In this document: positions 49,420-59,350 of the stretch, one piece after another
Position numbering within the stretch: the first letter of the stretch is position 1
How the letters are laid out: every line of letters begins with the position of its first letter
Assembly (NCBI RefSeq): GCF_001815935.1
Contig: NZ_KV823410.1
Span: forward strand, 39,266-103,265
Length of the DNA: 64,000 nucleotides
Reading direction: 5' to 3'
Origin: Corynebacterium sp. HMSC04H06
GTDB taxonomy: Bacteria > Actinomycetota > Actinomycetes > Mycobacteriales > Mycobacteriaceae
Notes under the pieces: generated by a model
What the model was told of the DNA's origin: nothing
The model's database searches: none
The model's input: the letters and a program-made list of their open reading frames with translations, nothing else
Made by a program: the position numbers and the translations under genes

Positions 49420-49587
49420 TTACTTTGACTCGCCGGAGGCCGGCGCGGAGGGCTCGGTGGAGGAGACGTCGTGTTCGTTCTCGCTGCGGGAGGAGTCGTC
49501 GCAGGCGGTGGCGCCGCCCACGGCGAGCAGCGCGGTCAGGGCGACGGCCGCCAAGCGGCGGGTAGGGTGAAGCTTAGTGGTAGCCAT
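49420..49587 (-). CDS. small putative lipoprotein
   Basis: The product is only 55 residues. N-terminus MATTKLHPTRRLAAVALTALLAV is a signal peptide with twin basic residues; GGATAC provides a lipobox-like site with Cys29. The mature part is just 27 residues, rich in Ser and Glu (CDDSSRSENEHDVSSTEP). GGAAGGAATT precedes the ATG, a strong ribosome binding site. It is the third gene after the ABC ATPase and FtsX-like permease on the minus strand, 48 bases after the permease stop, so it probably belongs to that exporter. Confidence 0.65.
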   Translation of the reverse strand: MATTKLHPTRRLAAVALTALLAVGGATACDDSSRSENEHDVSSTEPSAPASGESK

Positions 49588-49635
49588 AGATAGAATTCCT
49601 TCCTTTAACGGCTAACGGTTCTCTGTCCTGCCAGC

Positions 49636-51087
49636 CTAGTCGTTTTTGCGGATGGCGTTGTGGGCTACCCGATTCCGCAGGGGAATAACGGCGATGAACG
49701 CCACGGCCACGACCATCCAGCCCGCGCCCAGAAGGAGCCCGGCGTTGGCCAGGCGCGGGGCGATCTCTAGATCCCCGGCGCTGTAGAGCATCACCAGGCC
49801 GATTACCGCGCCCCAAGCGAAACCGAACAGGCTGACGGTGATGAGGGGAGCGAAGATCTCGTAGGCGGCCACGCGGGTGAGAAAGCCCGGGCGCAGCCCC
49901 ATCAGCCGGAGGCTGCGGGTCAGGTCAGCGTTGGCGAAGACCTCGTGCGCCTGGCCCTGCAGGATGGACATTGCCATTATGCAGAAGCCGAACGAAATGG
50001 TCAGGATGATCCCGGTGAAAACATCGTGGAAAATGATGGAGGTCTCCGGGTTCTCCCGCAGCGACTGGCTCAGATCGTCGTCCCCGAAGGGGGAGACGAT
50101 CATGTAGCCGGCCAAGAGACCGAAGAGCGCGCTCGGAGAGACTCGCCGCCAGGCCGCCCGGGCCCCGGTGGCCACCCGGCGGGAGGCGATGAAGTTGGCG
50201 GTAGACCCCAGGGCGCCGGCAGCCCAGGCGCTGACCTGCAGGAAGAGCGGGGCGATGAGGTTTAGAGTTCCGATGAACAGGAGCAGGAAAACGGCGACGG
50301 CGAGCATAGCCGACAGGCTGGCAAAGAAGTCGAACTGATTAACTCCTACCAACAGGCCGACGGCGAGTACCAGGAAGGCCACGGCGCGCCACCACCGCAG
50401 GGCGCGGGGCAGCTGGCGGCGGGCTACCCCTAGCGGGCTCACCGCGACCCGCTGCATGCCGGCCAGGGCGGCGGCCAGCGCCAGGACGATAAGAGCGGAT
50501 CCGACGGCCAGGTAGCCCCACCACGGCAGGTAGAGCTCGGACGGGGAGAGGGGAATCCCCATAAAGGTCAGGGCGGAAAAGGCGGGGGCCAGCAGCGCGC
50601 TGATAAACGCCCCGAGAACCGTGCCGAGCAGCGCGTTGATGCCCGTCTCCAGGACCGTCATGCGGGTGATGTCGCGGGCGCTGAGCCCGATGAGCCGCAG
50701 GGCGGCCAGCCGCCGCTCCCGCCCGGCGGCGCTGGTGACGGCGGCCTGGGAGATGAGGCTAAACAGGGCAGGAACGAGGAAGGCGCAGGCAGTCAGGGCC
50801 AAGACCGTCCAGGTGTGGGCGTCCATGCCCGGCTGGGAGGTGTCCAAGCCGGCCTGGAAGTGAGCGTTTTCGCCCCGGCGGTAGAACATGTACGTCCCGC
50901 CGGCGACGAGGAAGGCGATGGTCGCGCCCACGGTCAGCGAGCCGAGCGAAAGCAGGGTCAGGGTGCCGGTGCCGGTGCGGGAGGACACGGAAGCCCGGAA
51001 CAGCTGCAGGGTCAGACCGCCGATGGGGGCGCGCGCCGGCGCGGACCGAGAGGGGCGGGCGTTTGGGGCTGCGGTGGGAGTGCTCAT
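49636..51087 (-). CDS. FtsX-like ABC transporter permease
   Basis: The product has 483 residues. An N-terminal Pro/Ala/Arg-rich tail precedes about ten hydrophobic segments arranged as two FtsX-like halves: AAGRERRLAALRLIGLSARDITRM (about 120-143) and the counterpart FANADLTRSLRLMGLRPGFLTRVAAYE later. These cytoplasmic coupling helices contact the ATPase. Such permeases act in LolCDE/MacB-type lipid, lipoprotein or peptide export. Its start overlaps the ATPase stop by four bases (ATGA). Confidence 0.88.
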   Translation of the reverse strand: MSTPTAAPNARPSRSAPARAPIGGLTLQLFRASVSSRTGTGTLTLLSLGSLTVGATIAFLVAGGTYMFYRRGENAHFQAGLDTSQPGMDAHTWTVLALTACAFLVPALFSLISQAAVTSAAGRERRLAALRLIGLSARDITRMTVLETGINALLGTVLGAFISALLAPAFSALTFMGIPLSPSELYLPWWGYLAVGSALIVLALAAALAGMQRVAVSPLGVARRQLPRALRWWRAVAFLVLAVGLLVGVNQFDFFASLSAMLAVAVFLLLFIGTLNLIAPLFLQVSAWAAGALGSTANFIASRRVATGARAAWRRVSPSALFGLLAGYMIVSPFGDDDLSQSLRENPETSIIFHDVFTGIILTISFGFCIMAMSILQGQAHEVFANADLTRSLRLMGLRPGFLTRVAAYEIFAPLITVSLFGFAWGAVIGLVMLYSAGDLEIAPRLANAGLLLGAGWMVVAVAFIAVIPLRNRVAHNAIRKND

Positions 51088-51770
51088 CGTGCGATCCCCA
51101 ACTGGCGGTCGTCGTGGATGATGCCGTCGCGCAGCTCGATGCGCCGGTCCAGCCAGTCGGCCACCTGCGCGTCGTGGGTGACCAGCACCAGGGTGGAGCC
51201 TTGCTGGCGCACCAGCGTGGTCAGCATCTGCATGACGTCGTGCCCGGTGGCCTGGTCGAGCGCCCCGGTCGGCTCGTCGGCGAAGATGACCGCGGGCTCG
51301 GTGGCCAGCGCGCGGGCGATGGCCACGCGTTGGGCCTGCCCGCCGGACAGCTGCCCGGGGCGGCGGTCGGCGAACTCGCCCAGGCTCAGCTGATCCAGCA
51401 GGTGGACGGCGCGGCGCCGGGCCTTCCGGCGGGAGGTGCCGGTCAAGGTAGCCGGCAGCGCGATGTTCTCCGCGGCGGTCAGCTCCGGCAGGAGCTGCCC
51501 GTCTTGGAAGACGAAGCCGAAGGAGCTAAGGCGCAGGTGCGAGCGGTCGCCGTCGTTGAGTTCGGTCAGGTCGGTCGTTCCGAAGTGGACCCGGCCGGTG
51601 CTGGGCAGCAGGACTCCGGACATGCAGTGCAGGAGGGTGGACTTGCCGGAGCCGGACGGGCCCATGATGGCGGCGGTTTCACCCGGGGAAAGATCCAGTG
51701 TGATGCCGGAGAGGACATCGGTGCCGCCAAAATTCTTGGTGACGTCGTTGAGTTTCAATGTGGTGATCAT
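51084..51770 (-). CDS. ABC transporter ATP-binding protein, LolD/MacB type
   Basis: The product has 228 residues. Walker A GPSGSGKSTLLH is at about residues 36-47. QLSGGQAQRVAIARAL (signature), AVIFADEPTGALD (Walker B) and LVTHD (H-loop) follow. GALD and the short size are typical of the FtsE/LolD/MacB group, matching the FtsX-like partner. It is first in the operon and divergent from the kinase gene; the shared 111-base region holds the 20-bp inverted repeat. Confidence 0.92.
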   Translation of the reverse strand: MITTLKLNDVTKNFGGTDVLSGITLDLSPGETAAIMGPSGSGKSTLLHCMSGVLLPSTGRVHFGTTDLTELNDGDRSHLRLSSFGFVFQDGQLLPELTAAENIALPATLTGTSRRKARRRAVHLLDQLSLGEFADRRPGQLSGGQAQRVAIARALATEPAVIFADEPTGALDQATGHDVMQMLTTLVRQQGSTLVLVTHDAQVADWLDRRIELRDGIIHDDRQLGIAR

Positions 51771-51828
51771 GTCTACCTATTCAACGTAGGAAAACGCCGG
51801 CGCAGAAGCGGGGTGGTCCTAGATTTCT

Positions 51829-51848
51829 GGGTAGGGCTGGCCCTACCC
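51829..51848. promoter_or_regulatory. 20-bp perfect inverted repeat, likely operator
   Basis: GGGTAGGGCTGGCCCTACCC consists of 9-base arms around TG. It lies in the divergent region between the exporter operon and the kinase-regulator pair. It would overlap the -35 position of the promoter whose -10 is TAAAGT at 51868-51873. It is a good candidate for binding by the neighbouring NarL-type regulator. Confidence 0.65.
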
Positions 51849-51867
51849 CCACCGAAAGCGCAGGCGT

Positions 51868-51873
51868 TAAAGT
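51868..51873 (+). promoter_or_regulatory. -10 element for a leaderless kinase transcript
   Basis: TAAAGT ends 8 bases before the GTG start at 51882. No Shine-Dalgarno fits between. Confidence 0.45.
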
Positions 51874-51881
51874 CTGTCAGT

Positions 51882-52610
51882 GTGAGACTCCCGTGGAAGC
51901 ATAACCCGCGCGCGGCCGTCGACCCGGCCGCCACCGACCGCGCGCAGGAGCGGGCTCAAGCCCAGCGCCTGGCCGAGCTTACCCGTGCCCGCCGGGCGAT
52001 CGCGGACGCCTATGAAATCGAGCGCCAGCGCATCGAGCGGGACCTGCACGACGGCACCCAGCAGTACCTCGTGGCGGCCTCCATCAAGTTGGGCGAGGCC
52101 TTGCTGGACCTAGACGGCGTGGAGGAAAAGCTGGTGCGCGCGGCCAAGGAAGACATCGATAACGGGCTGAGCAGCCTGCGTGCGACCGTCCGCGGCATCC
52201 AGCCGCAGGTACTCACGGACCGCGGGTTGGTGGCCGCGCTTGACGATGCAGCGGTGGGGCTGGGGCCGCACGTCGCCGTCCGCGCCCCGCACCCCCTGCC
52301 GGAGCTGCAACCCAGCATTTTGGCCGCGGCCTATTTCTTCGCCACCGAGGCCATGACCAATGCCGCCAAGCACGCCCCAGGCGCGGCGGTCAGCGTCCTG
52401 GTCACCGCCGACGCCAACCTGCGCATCACCGTGGTGGACGAGGGGCCGGGCGGGGCCGAGCTGGCCCGCGGCCGCGGCCTGGCTGGGATGCGTGAGCGGC
52501 TGGCGGCTTTCGGTGGCAGGCTGGAGCTGACCTCGCCGGCAGGCGGGCCCACGCGGGTGGCGGCGGTCATTCCGTTGCTGTTGGAACGAGGAGAAACGGG
52601 GATCGGATAA
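51882..52610 (+). CDS. cytoplasmic sensor histidine kinase, HisKA_3 type
   Basis: The product has 242 residues and no transmembrane segment. A coiled-coil-like Arg/Ala/Glu-rich stretch (15-50) leads into the phospho-acceptor helix with H56 (IERQRIERDLHDGTQQYLVAASIKLGEALLDL). The ATP-binding domain has an N-box (ATEAMTNAAKHAPGA) and G-box motifs (DEGPGGAELARGRGLAGMRERLAAFGG). It lacks any recognisable sensor domain, so the signal may come through a partner, possibly the neighbouring exporter. The GTG at 51882 is chosen because of the -10 hexamer; the upstream open frame overlaps the ATPase gene on the other strand. Its TAA overlaps the regulator ATG by one base. Confidence 0.85.
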   Translation: MRLPWKHNPRAAVDPAATDRAQERAQAQRLAELTRARRAIADAYEIERQRIERDLHDGTQQYLVAASIKLGEALLDLDGVEEKLVRAAKEDIDNGLSSLRATVRGIQPQVLTDRGLVAALDDAAVGLGPHVAVRAPHPLPELQPSILAAAYFFATEAMTNAAKHAPGAAVSVLVTADANLRITVVDEGPGGAELARGRGLAGMRERLAAFGGRLELTSPAGGPTRVAAVIPLLLERGETGIG

Positions 52611-53275
52611 TGCGGACTGTTATCGCGGATGATTCCGCGCTGCTGCGCGAAGGCGTGGCCGGGCTCCTGGAGCGTCGCGGCCACCGCGTCGTCGGCCAGG
52701 CCAGCGACGCCGACCAGCTGGTCGGCCTGGTGCGCGAGCTGGCCACCGCCGGTCAGCTCCCCGAGATCTTAATCACTGACGTACGGATGCCGCCGCGCAT
52801 GGCCGATGACGGCCTGCGGACCGCGGTGAGCCTGCGGCAGGAGTTTCCAGGCCTGGCGGTCGTGGTCTTGAGCCAGTACGTGGCCCCAGCCTATGCCGTG
52901 GAGCTTTTCGATAACACCGACGGCGGGACCGGCTACCTGCTCAAAGACCGAGTATCAGAAGTGGCAGACTTCCTTAAATCCCTGGACACCGTGGCCGCCG
53001 GCGGCGTGGTCATCGACCCGACGGTGGCGCAGGCGCTGATGAACTCGGCGCGCAGCGGCATCGGCGAGCTCACCCCGCGGGAGCGGGAGGTACTAGAGCT
53101 GATGTCCTGTGGGCTGTCCAACCGGGAGATTGAAAACAAGCTGTTCCTATCGACGGCGGCGGTGGGGAAACATGTGAGCAATATCTTCCTGAAACTGCGC
53201 CTGGACCCGGCAGAAGAAAACCGGCGGGTCAAGGCCATCTTGCGCTACCTCGCGCAGCGCCAGCTGCCCGGTTAA
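52610..53275 (+). CDS. NarL/FixJ-family response regulator
   Basis: The product has 221 residues. The receiver has D7/D8 and phospho-acceptor D57 (ILITDVRMPPRMADDGLRTA); the insertion RMADD after the acceptor is typical of one NarL subgroup in Actinobacteria. GYLLKDRVSEV carries the conserved Lys. The LuxR helix-turn-helix is ELTPREREVLELMSCGLSNREIENKLFLSTAAVGKHVSNIFLKL. It is coupled to the kinase by TAATG and probably binds the inverted repeat at 51829-51848. Confidence 0.93.
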   Translation: MRTVIADDSALLREGVAGLLERRGHRVVGQASDADQLVGLVRELATAGQLPEILITDVRMPPRMADDGLRTAVSLRQEFPGLAVVVLSQYVAPAYAVELFDNTDGGTGYLLKDRVSEVADFLKSLDTVAAGGVVIDPTVAQALMNSARSGIGELTPREREVLELMSCGLSNREIENKLFLSTAAVGKHVSNIFLKLRLDPAEENRRVKAILRYLAQRQLPG

Positions 53276-53331
53276 GGCGAACCTAACCGCGTTTAGGCCG
53301 TTGCTATTGGGGCTAACGCTTTTGCGGCTGG

Positions 53332-53337
53332 TAGGGT
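53332..53337 (+). promoter_or_regulatory. candidate -10 of the secY operon
   Basis: TAGGGT resembles the hexamers before rplJ and rplN. It would give a leader of about 190 bases before secY. The -35 region is not convincing. Confidence 0.35.
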
Positions 53338-53533
53338 AATGGGGTCAAAACTGTTCATCCCACCCGGAGGGCTCACCAGGCCGCCTTCACCGCGCGCGTC
53401 GCGGACGGCGGCCTGGCTTTGCCCAGCGGGTCAAATGAGTATCCACCTCGAGGCAGTAGAAGGGCACCGGCACGCGCGAGGCGCGGGCGGTATTTTTCTG
53501 CGGACGCCCTCGGTAGGCCAGGAGGATTGTGTA

Positions 53534-55404
<1,871 letters not shown>

Positions 55405-55414
55405 GTTAAGAGCC

Positions 55415-56218
55415 ATTTCCATCTTCTCGCGCCGCAGCAAACGCATCCCCGCCCGTACCCCGGGCGAACTCGACGCCATGCAGGCGGCCGGCGAAATCGT
55501 CGGCCGCGCCCTGCAGGCCGTGCGCTTGGCTGCGGCGCCTGGCGTATCTACCCTCGAGCTCGACGCCGTCGCGGAAGAACTCATCCGCGGCGCCGGGGCT
55601 CAGCCCACCTTTAAGGGCTACGAGGGCTTCGCGGGCTCCATCTGCGTCTCCGTCAACGACGTCATCGTCCACGGCATCCCCGATAACGAGACGGTCCTGG
55701 CCGAAGGCGACTTGGTCTCCATCGACTGCGGGGCCACCCTCGACGGCTGGGTGGGGGACAGCGCCTGGACCTTCCCCGTCGGCGAGGTCAGCGCGGAGGC
55801 TGCCAAGCTGAACGATGCCACCGCCTGGGTCCTGTCCGAGGGGCTTCAAGCCATGGTGCCGGGCAACCGACTGACCGATGTCTCCCACGCGCTCGAGCTA
55901 GCCACCTGGGCCGCTGAGGAAAAGTTCGGTGTCGAGCTGTTCATCGTCGACGGCTACGGCGGCCACGGCATCGGCCGCACCATGCACGAGGAGCCCTACC
56001 TGGCCAACGAGGGCCGCCCGGGCCGCGGGCCCTATATCCAGGAAGGCTCCGTGCTGGCCATCGAGCCCATGCTGACGCTGGGCACCGAAGGCTCCGTGGT
56101 TCTGGACGACGACTGGACCGTCATTACTGAGGACGGCTCGCTGGCCTCCCACTGGGAGCACACCGTCGCCGCCACCGCCGACGGCCCGCGCATCCTGACC
56201 CCACGCTACGACAAGTAG
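55415..56218 (+). CDS. map: methionine aminopeptidase type I, probable ATT start
   Basis: The product has 267 residues if initiated at ATT 55415. Catalytic motifs are present: VHGIPDN (His), [19 protein letters not shown] (the two metal-binding Asp), [15 protein letters not shown] (His), [10 protein letters not shown] (Glu) and the C-terminal WEHTV (Glu). The gene starts 10 bases after adk with AGGTTAAGAG as possible ribosome binding site. There is no in-frame ATG, GTG or TTG between the adk stop and ATG 55478, which would remove about 21 residues ([21 protein letters not shown]). By my recollection that segment aligns with the N-terminus of C. glutamicum Map (MAFRRRNKVIPAKTAGELDAM), with its Met falling at the codon after ATT. 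ATT or ATC initiation, or a recently lost start, are the options. The enzyme removes initiator Met. Confidence 0.85.
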   Translation: MSIFSRRSKRIPARTPGELDAMQAAGEIVGRALQAVRLAAAPGVSTLELDAVAEELIRGAGAQPTFKGYEGFAGSICVSVNDVIVHGIPDNETVLAEGDLVSIDCGATLDGWVGDSAWTFPVGEVSAEAAKLNDATAWVLSEGLQAMVPGNRLTDVSHALELATWAAEEKFGVELFIVDGYGGHGIGRTMHEEPYLANEGRPGRGPYIQEGSVLAIEPMLTLGTEGSVVLDDDWTVITEDGSLASHWEHTVAATADGPRILTPRYDK

Positions 56219-56347
56219 CCCGGCCTTACTAGGGCCAGGCTCCCGAGAGCACCGGGCAGCGCGCGGCGGCGCTGGGCGGGAAAGCCCGTGCGCGGCTACG
56301 ATTTGGTAACGTTCACGCCCGGCTGGGAAATTCCTCGGACAGAGGTC

Positions 56348-56353
56348 TATAAT
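56348..56353 (+). promoter_or_regulatory. consensus -10 of a leaderless transcript
   Basis: TATAAT ends 7 bases before the ATG at 56361, so the transcript should begin at or beside the start codon. No Shine-Dalgarno is present. Confidence 0.55.
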
Positions 56354-56360
56354 TTCCAGC

Positions 56361-57221
56361 ATGTCGAAATTCCGCTTCAATGCCGTCCCCCTGGCTTTCC
56401 GTCGCGCCGCCCTCGCGCTGGCCGCCACGGTGGCCATAGCCGTCACCCTGATTGGTGGCGTACCGAACGCCCGCGCCCAGCAAATGCCGGACCCGACTCG
56501 TTTGTCCTCCCAGGTTCAGCTGAACCAAGGTAGCTCCGAACTGCCGAACATCGACCAGCTGTCCAAGCAGGTGCAGGACGAGGCTGACAAATTCTTCGGC
56601 GGGGCTCGCGAGCAGGCCTGGAACACCCGCAATCAGATGCTTGACGAGGTCAACAAGCTCAACCCGCAGGCCGCCAACGCCCTGCGCCCGGTCGTCGACA
56701 ACGTCCTGAATGCTTTGTTCCCGGGCCTGGTGGCCCAGAAGCAGGCCGAGGCCAAGGCCGCCCGCGACGCCGCTGCCCGCGCCCAGGCTGAGCAGGCCGC
56801 CCGCGAGAAGGCTGCCGCCGAGGCCGCTGCCCGCAAGGCGGAGCAGGAGCGCCAGCGCAACGCCTTCAACCGCGGCCCGTGTCCGGTCGACGCCGCCGTC
56901 TGCGTCGACCTGGACGGCCGCCGCACTTGGCTGCAGAAGAACGGCGATGTCACCTACGTCGCCCCGTCCATGGCCCCGGGCAAGCCGGGCCAGGAGACCC
57001 CGCGTGGCACCTTCCACGTCAACCGTAAGATCAAGGACGAGATCTCCTACGAGTTCAACAACGCCCCGATGCCTTACGCCATCTACTTCACCAACAACGG
57101 CCACGCCTTCCACCTGGGCGACCCGGCGTACGACTCTGCCGGTTGCGTCCGCCTGCCGGGCCAGGCTGCTGTCCGTTACTTCAACGACCTGCAGATTGGT
57201 GACAAGGTCTTCATCTACTAA
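56361..57221 (+). CDS. secreted L,D-transpeptidase (YkuD domain)
   Basis: The product has 286 residues. Signal peptide with cleavage after NARA (about residue 39). A helical Ala/Glu/Lys/Gln-rich stretch (about 123-168) looks like a coiled coil or wall spacer. The catalytic domain has the YkuD motif H248/H251 (NGHAFHLGDP) and SAGCVRLP with nucleophile C262. L,D-transpeptidases make 3-3 peptide cross-links or attach proteins to peptidoglycan. Substitution of the common SHGC by SAGC is notable but seen in the family. It is monocistronic with a strong terminator. Confidence 0.9.
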   Translation: MSKFRFNAVPLAFRRAALALAATVAIAVTLIGGVPNARAQQMPDPTRLSSQVQLNQGSSELPNIDQLSKQVQDEADKFFGGAREQAWNTRNQMLDEVNKLNPQAANALRPVVDNVLNALFPGLVAQKQAEAKAARDAAARAQAEQAAREKAAAEAAARKAEQERQRNAFNRGPCPVDAAVCVDLDGRRTWLQKNGDVTYVAPSMAPGKPGQETPRGTFHVNRKIKDEISYEFNNAPMPYAIYFTNNGHAFHLGDPAYDSAGCVRLPGQAAVRYFNDLQIGDKVFIY

Positions 57222-57249
57222 GCGAAGCTTCGACATCTGAAACTTTCCC

Positions 57250-57292
57250 GGCCCGCCCCGCACCGCCTTTTATGGCGCGGGGCGGGCCTTTT
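57250..57292 (+). terminator. terminator of the L,D-transpeptidase gene
   Basis: GGCCCGCCCCGC (57250-57261) pairs perfectly with GCGGGGCGGGCC (57277-57288), followed by TTTT. Confidence 0.93.
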
Positions 57293-57340
57293 CGCGGGCG
57301 CTCGCCGGCTGGGATCCTGCACAAGGGTAGTGGCACGGGT

Positions 57341-57369
57341 TTGGAATTCGTGTCGTTAACGCGTATGCT
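57341..57369 (+). promoter_or_regulatory. promoter of infA
   Basis: TTGGAA (57341-57346), 17-base spacer, TATGCT (57364-57369). It leaves a leader of about 100 bases. Confidence 0.65.
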
Positions 57370-57477
57370 CTTTGTTTGGTGTATGTGTGCGGAACTTCCC
57401 GCACGTTAAACGCCAGGCAGTAGACAAATACATGCAGTCGCTTTGGTTAGTCGCCAGCGGCTAGAAAAGTTGAGGTT

Positions 57478-57696
57478 ATGGCTAAGGAAGGCGCAATTGA
57501 GGTCGAGGGCCGCATCATCGAGCCCTTGCCGAATGCAATGTTTCGTGTCGAGCTAGACAACGGACACAAGGTTCTTGCCCACATTTCGGGCAAAATGCGT
57601 CAACACTACATCCGCATCCTCCCTGAGGACCGGGTAGTTGTTGAGCTGTCTCCTTACGACCTGACCCGCGGACGCATCGTCTACCGCTACAAGTAA
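57478..57696 (+). CDS. infA: translation initiation factor IF-1
   Basis: The product has 72 residues: [67 protein letters not shown] in canonical order. The OB-fold protein blocks the A site in initiation. A short terminator follows, so the downstream rpsM operon may also have its own promoter. Confidence 0.98.
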   Translation: MAKEGAIEVEGRIIEPLPNAMFRVELDNGHKVLAHISGKMRQHYIRILPEDRVVVELSPYDLTRGRIVYRYK

Positions 57697-57720
57697 AGAC
57701 AGTAAGCCTCCTTACCCAGG

Positions 57721-57747
57721 GGCGGCCGCAAGGTCGGTCGCCTTTTT
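57721..57747 (+). terminator. terminator of infA
   Basis: GGCGGCCG (57721-57728) pairs with CGGTCGCC (57735-57742) through one G-U, followed by TTTTT. Confidence 0.75.
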
Positions 57748-57878
57748 CCACCTCAGGTCACGGTGGCTTGAGCCCCACCACAATTTCGCGCTGGCACCGG
57801 CACGGTCCGGGCGGCGCGCGAAATGGTAGGGGACGGGTAGGGAGAAAACCACCGTAAAAACCCGAAAGGACAAGCCAC

Positions 57879-58247
57879 ATGGCACGTCTAGCTGGTGTTG
57901 ATCTCCCGCGCAATAAGCGCATGGAGATCGCTCTCACCTACATCTATGGCATCGGGCACACCCGTGCCAAGGCACTGCTGGAAAAGACCGGCATCTCCTC
58001 CGACCTGCGTACCGACAACCTGGATGATGACCAGCTGTCGGCACTGCGTGACGCGATCGAGGCTGAGTACAAGGTAGAAGGCGATCTGCGCCGCCAGGTA
58101 CAGGCTGATATCCGCCGCAAGATTGAAATTGGCTGCTACCAGGGCCTGCGCCACCGCCGTGGCCTGCCGGTTCGTGGTCAGCGCACCAAGACCAATGCTC
58201 GTACTCGTAAGGGTCCGAAGAAGACGATCGCAGGAAAGAAGAAGTAA
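57879..58247 (+). CDS. rpsM: 30S ribosomal protein S13
   Basis: The product has 122 residues: [33 protein letters not shown] and [24 protein letters not shown]13 contacts the P-site tRNA and the large subunit. GAAAGGACA precedes the ATG. First of rpsM-rpsK-rpsD-rpoA-rplQ. Confidence 0.98.
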   Translation: MARLAGVDLPRNKRMEIALTYIYGIGHTRAKALLEKTGISSDLRTDNLDDDQLSALRDAIEAEYKVEGDLRRQVQADIRRKIEIGCYQGLRHRRGLPVRGQRTKTNARTRKGPKKTIAGKKK

Positions 58248-58250
58248 TTC

Positions 58251-58655
58251 ATGCCTCCAAAGACTCGTTCCGGCGCCCGCCGTTCTGGCCGTCGCGTCGT
58301 AAAGAAGAATGTGGCCCAGGGCCACGCGTACATCAAGTCCACCTTCAACAACACCATCGTCTCGATCACCGATCAGACCGGTGCTGTGATTTCCTGGGCA
58401 TCCTCCGGCCACGTCGGCTTCAAGGGTTCCCGTAAGTCCACCCCGTTCGCAGCCCAGATGGCTGCCGAGTCCGCCGCCCGCAAGGCGATGGAGCACGGGA
58501 TGAAGAAGGTTGACGTTTTCGTTAAGGGCCCGGGCTCGGGCCGCGAAACCGCAATCCGTTCGCTCCAGGCCGCCGGCCTAGAGGTGTCCTCGATCTCGGA
58601 TGTGACTCCGCAGCCGCACAACGGCTGCCGTCCGCCGAAGCGTCGTCGCGTTTAA
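58251..58655 (+). CDS. rpsK: 30S ribosomal protein S11
   Basis: The product has 134 residues: [52 protein letters not shown] and [19 protein letters not shown]11 lies on the platform near the Shine-Dalgarno helix. Three bases after rpsM. Confidence 0.98.
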   Translation: MPPKTRSGARRSGRRVVKKNVAQGHAYIKSTFNNTIVSITDQTGAVISWASSGHVGFKGSRKSTPFAAQMAAESAARKAMEHGMKKVDVFVKGPGSGRETAIRSLQAAGLEVSSISDVTPQPHNGCRPPKRRRV

Positions 58656-58678
58656 GGGAAGGAAGAGGTAACTAAACT

Positions 58679-59284
58679 ATGGCTCGTTATACCGGCCCCG
58701 CTACCCGTGTATCCCGCCGTCTCCGCGTCGACCTGGTCGGCGGCGATATGGCGTTTGAGCGCCGCCCGTACCCCCCGGGACAGGCTGGCCGCAACCGCAT
58801 CAAGGAATCCGAGTACTTGCTGCAGCTGCAGGAAAAGCAGAAGGCAAAGTACACCTACGGTGTCCTGGAGCGTCAGTTCCGCCGCTACTACGCAGAGGCC
58901 AACCGCCTGCCGGGCAAGACCGGTGACAACCTGGTCATCCTGCTGGAGTCCCGCCTGGACAACGTGGTCTACCGTGCTGGTCTGGCTCGCACCCGCCGCC
59001 AGGCCCGTCAGCTGGTTTCCCACGGCCACTTCACCGTCAACGGTAAGAACATCAACGTTCCGTCCTTCCGCGTGACGCAGTACGACATCATCGATGTCCG
59101 CGAGCGTTCTCAGAAGATGGAATGGTTCGAAGAGGCCCAGGACCGCCTGGCCGACGCCAACGTTCCGGCATGGCTGCAGGTCGTTCCGGAGACCCTGCGC
59201 ATCCTCGTGCACCAGCTGCCCGAGCGTGCACAGATCGACATCCCGCTGCAGGAGCAGCTCATCGTCGAGCTTTACTCGAAGTAA
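58679..59284 (+). CDS. rpsD: 30S ribosomal protein S4
   Basis: The product has 201 residues: ARYTGPATRVSRRLRVDLVGGD, then the S4 RNA-binding domain RLDNVVYRAGLARTRRQARQLVSHGHFTVNGKNINVPSFRV. The N-terminal zinc-type Cys residues are absent, as in many actinobacterial S4. S4 nucleates 30S assembly. GGAAGAGG precedes the ATG. Confidence 0.98.
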   Translation: MARYTGPATRVSRRLRVDLVGGDMAFERRPYPPGQAGRNRIKESEYLLQLQEKQKAKYTYGVLERQFRRYYAEANRLPGKTGDNLVILLESRLDNVVYRAGLARTRRQARQLVSHGHFTVNGKNINVPSFRVTQYDIIDVRERSQKMEWFEEAQDRLADANVPAWLQVVPETLRILVHQLPERAQIDIPLQEQLIVELYSK

Positions 59285-59350
59285 CCTTCGAAAAGTCATC
59301 TTTATCCCTCTACCGACGTCATATAGCGGGCGTCGAAAAGGAGAATTTCA

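Noticed and set aside
53272..53300. Possible DtxR iron box upstream of secY
   Set aside because: Only one half-site (AACCTAA) resembles the consensus; the other half does not match.
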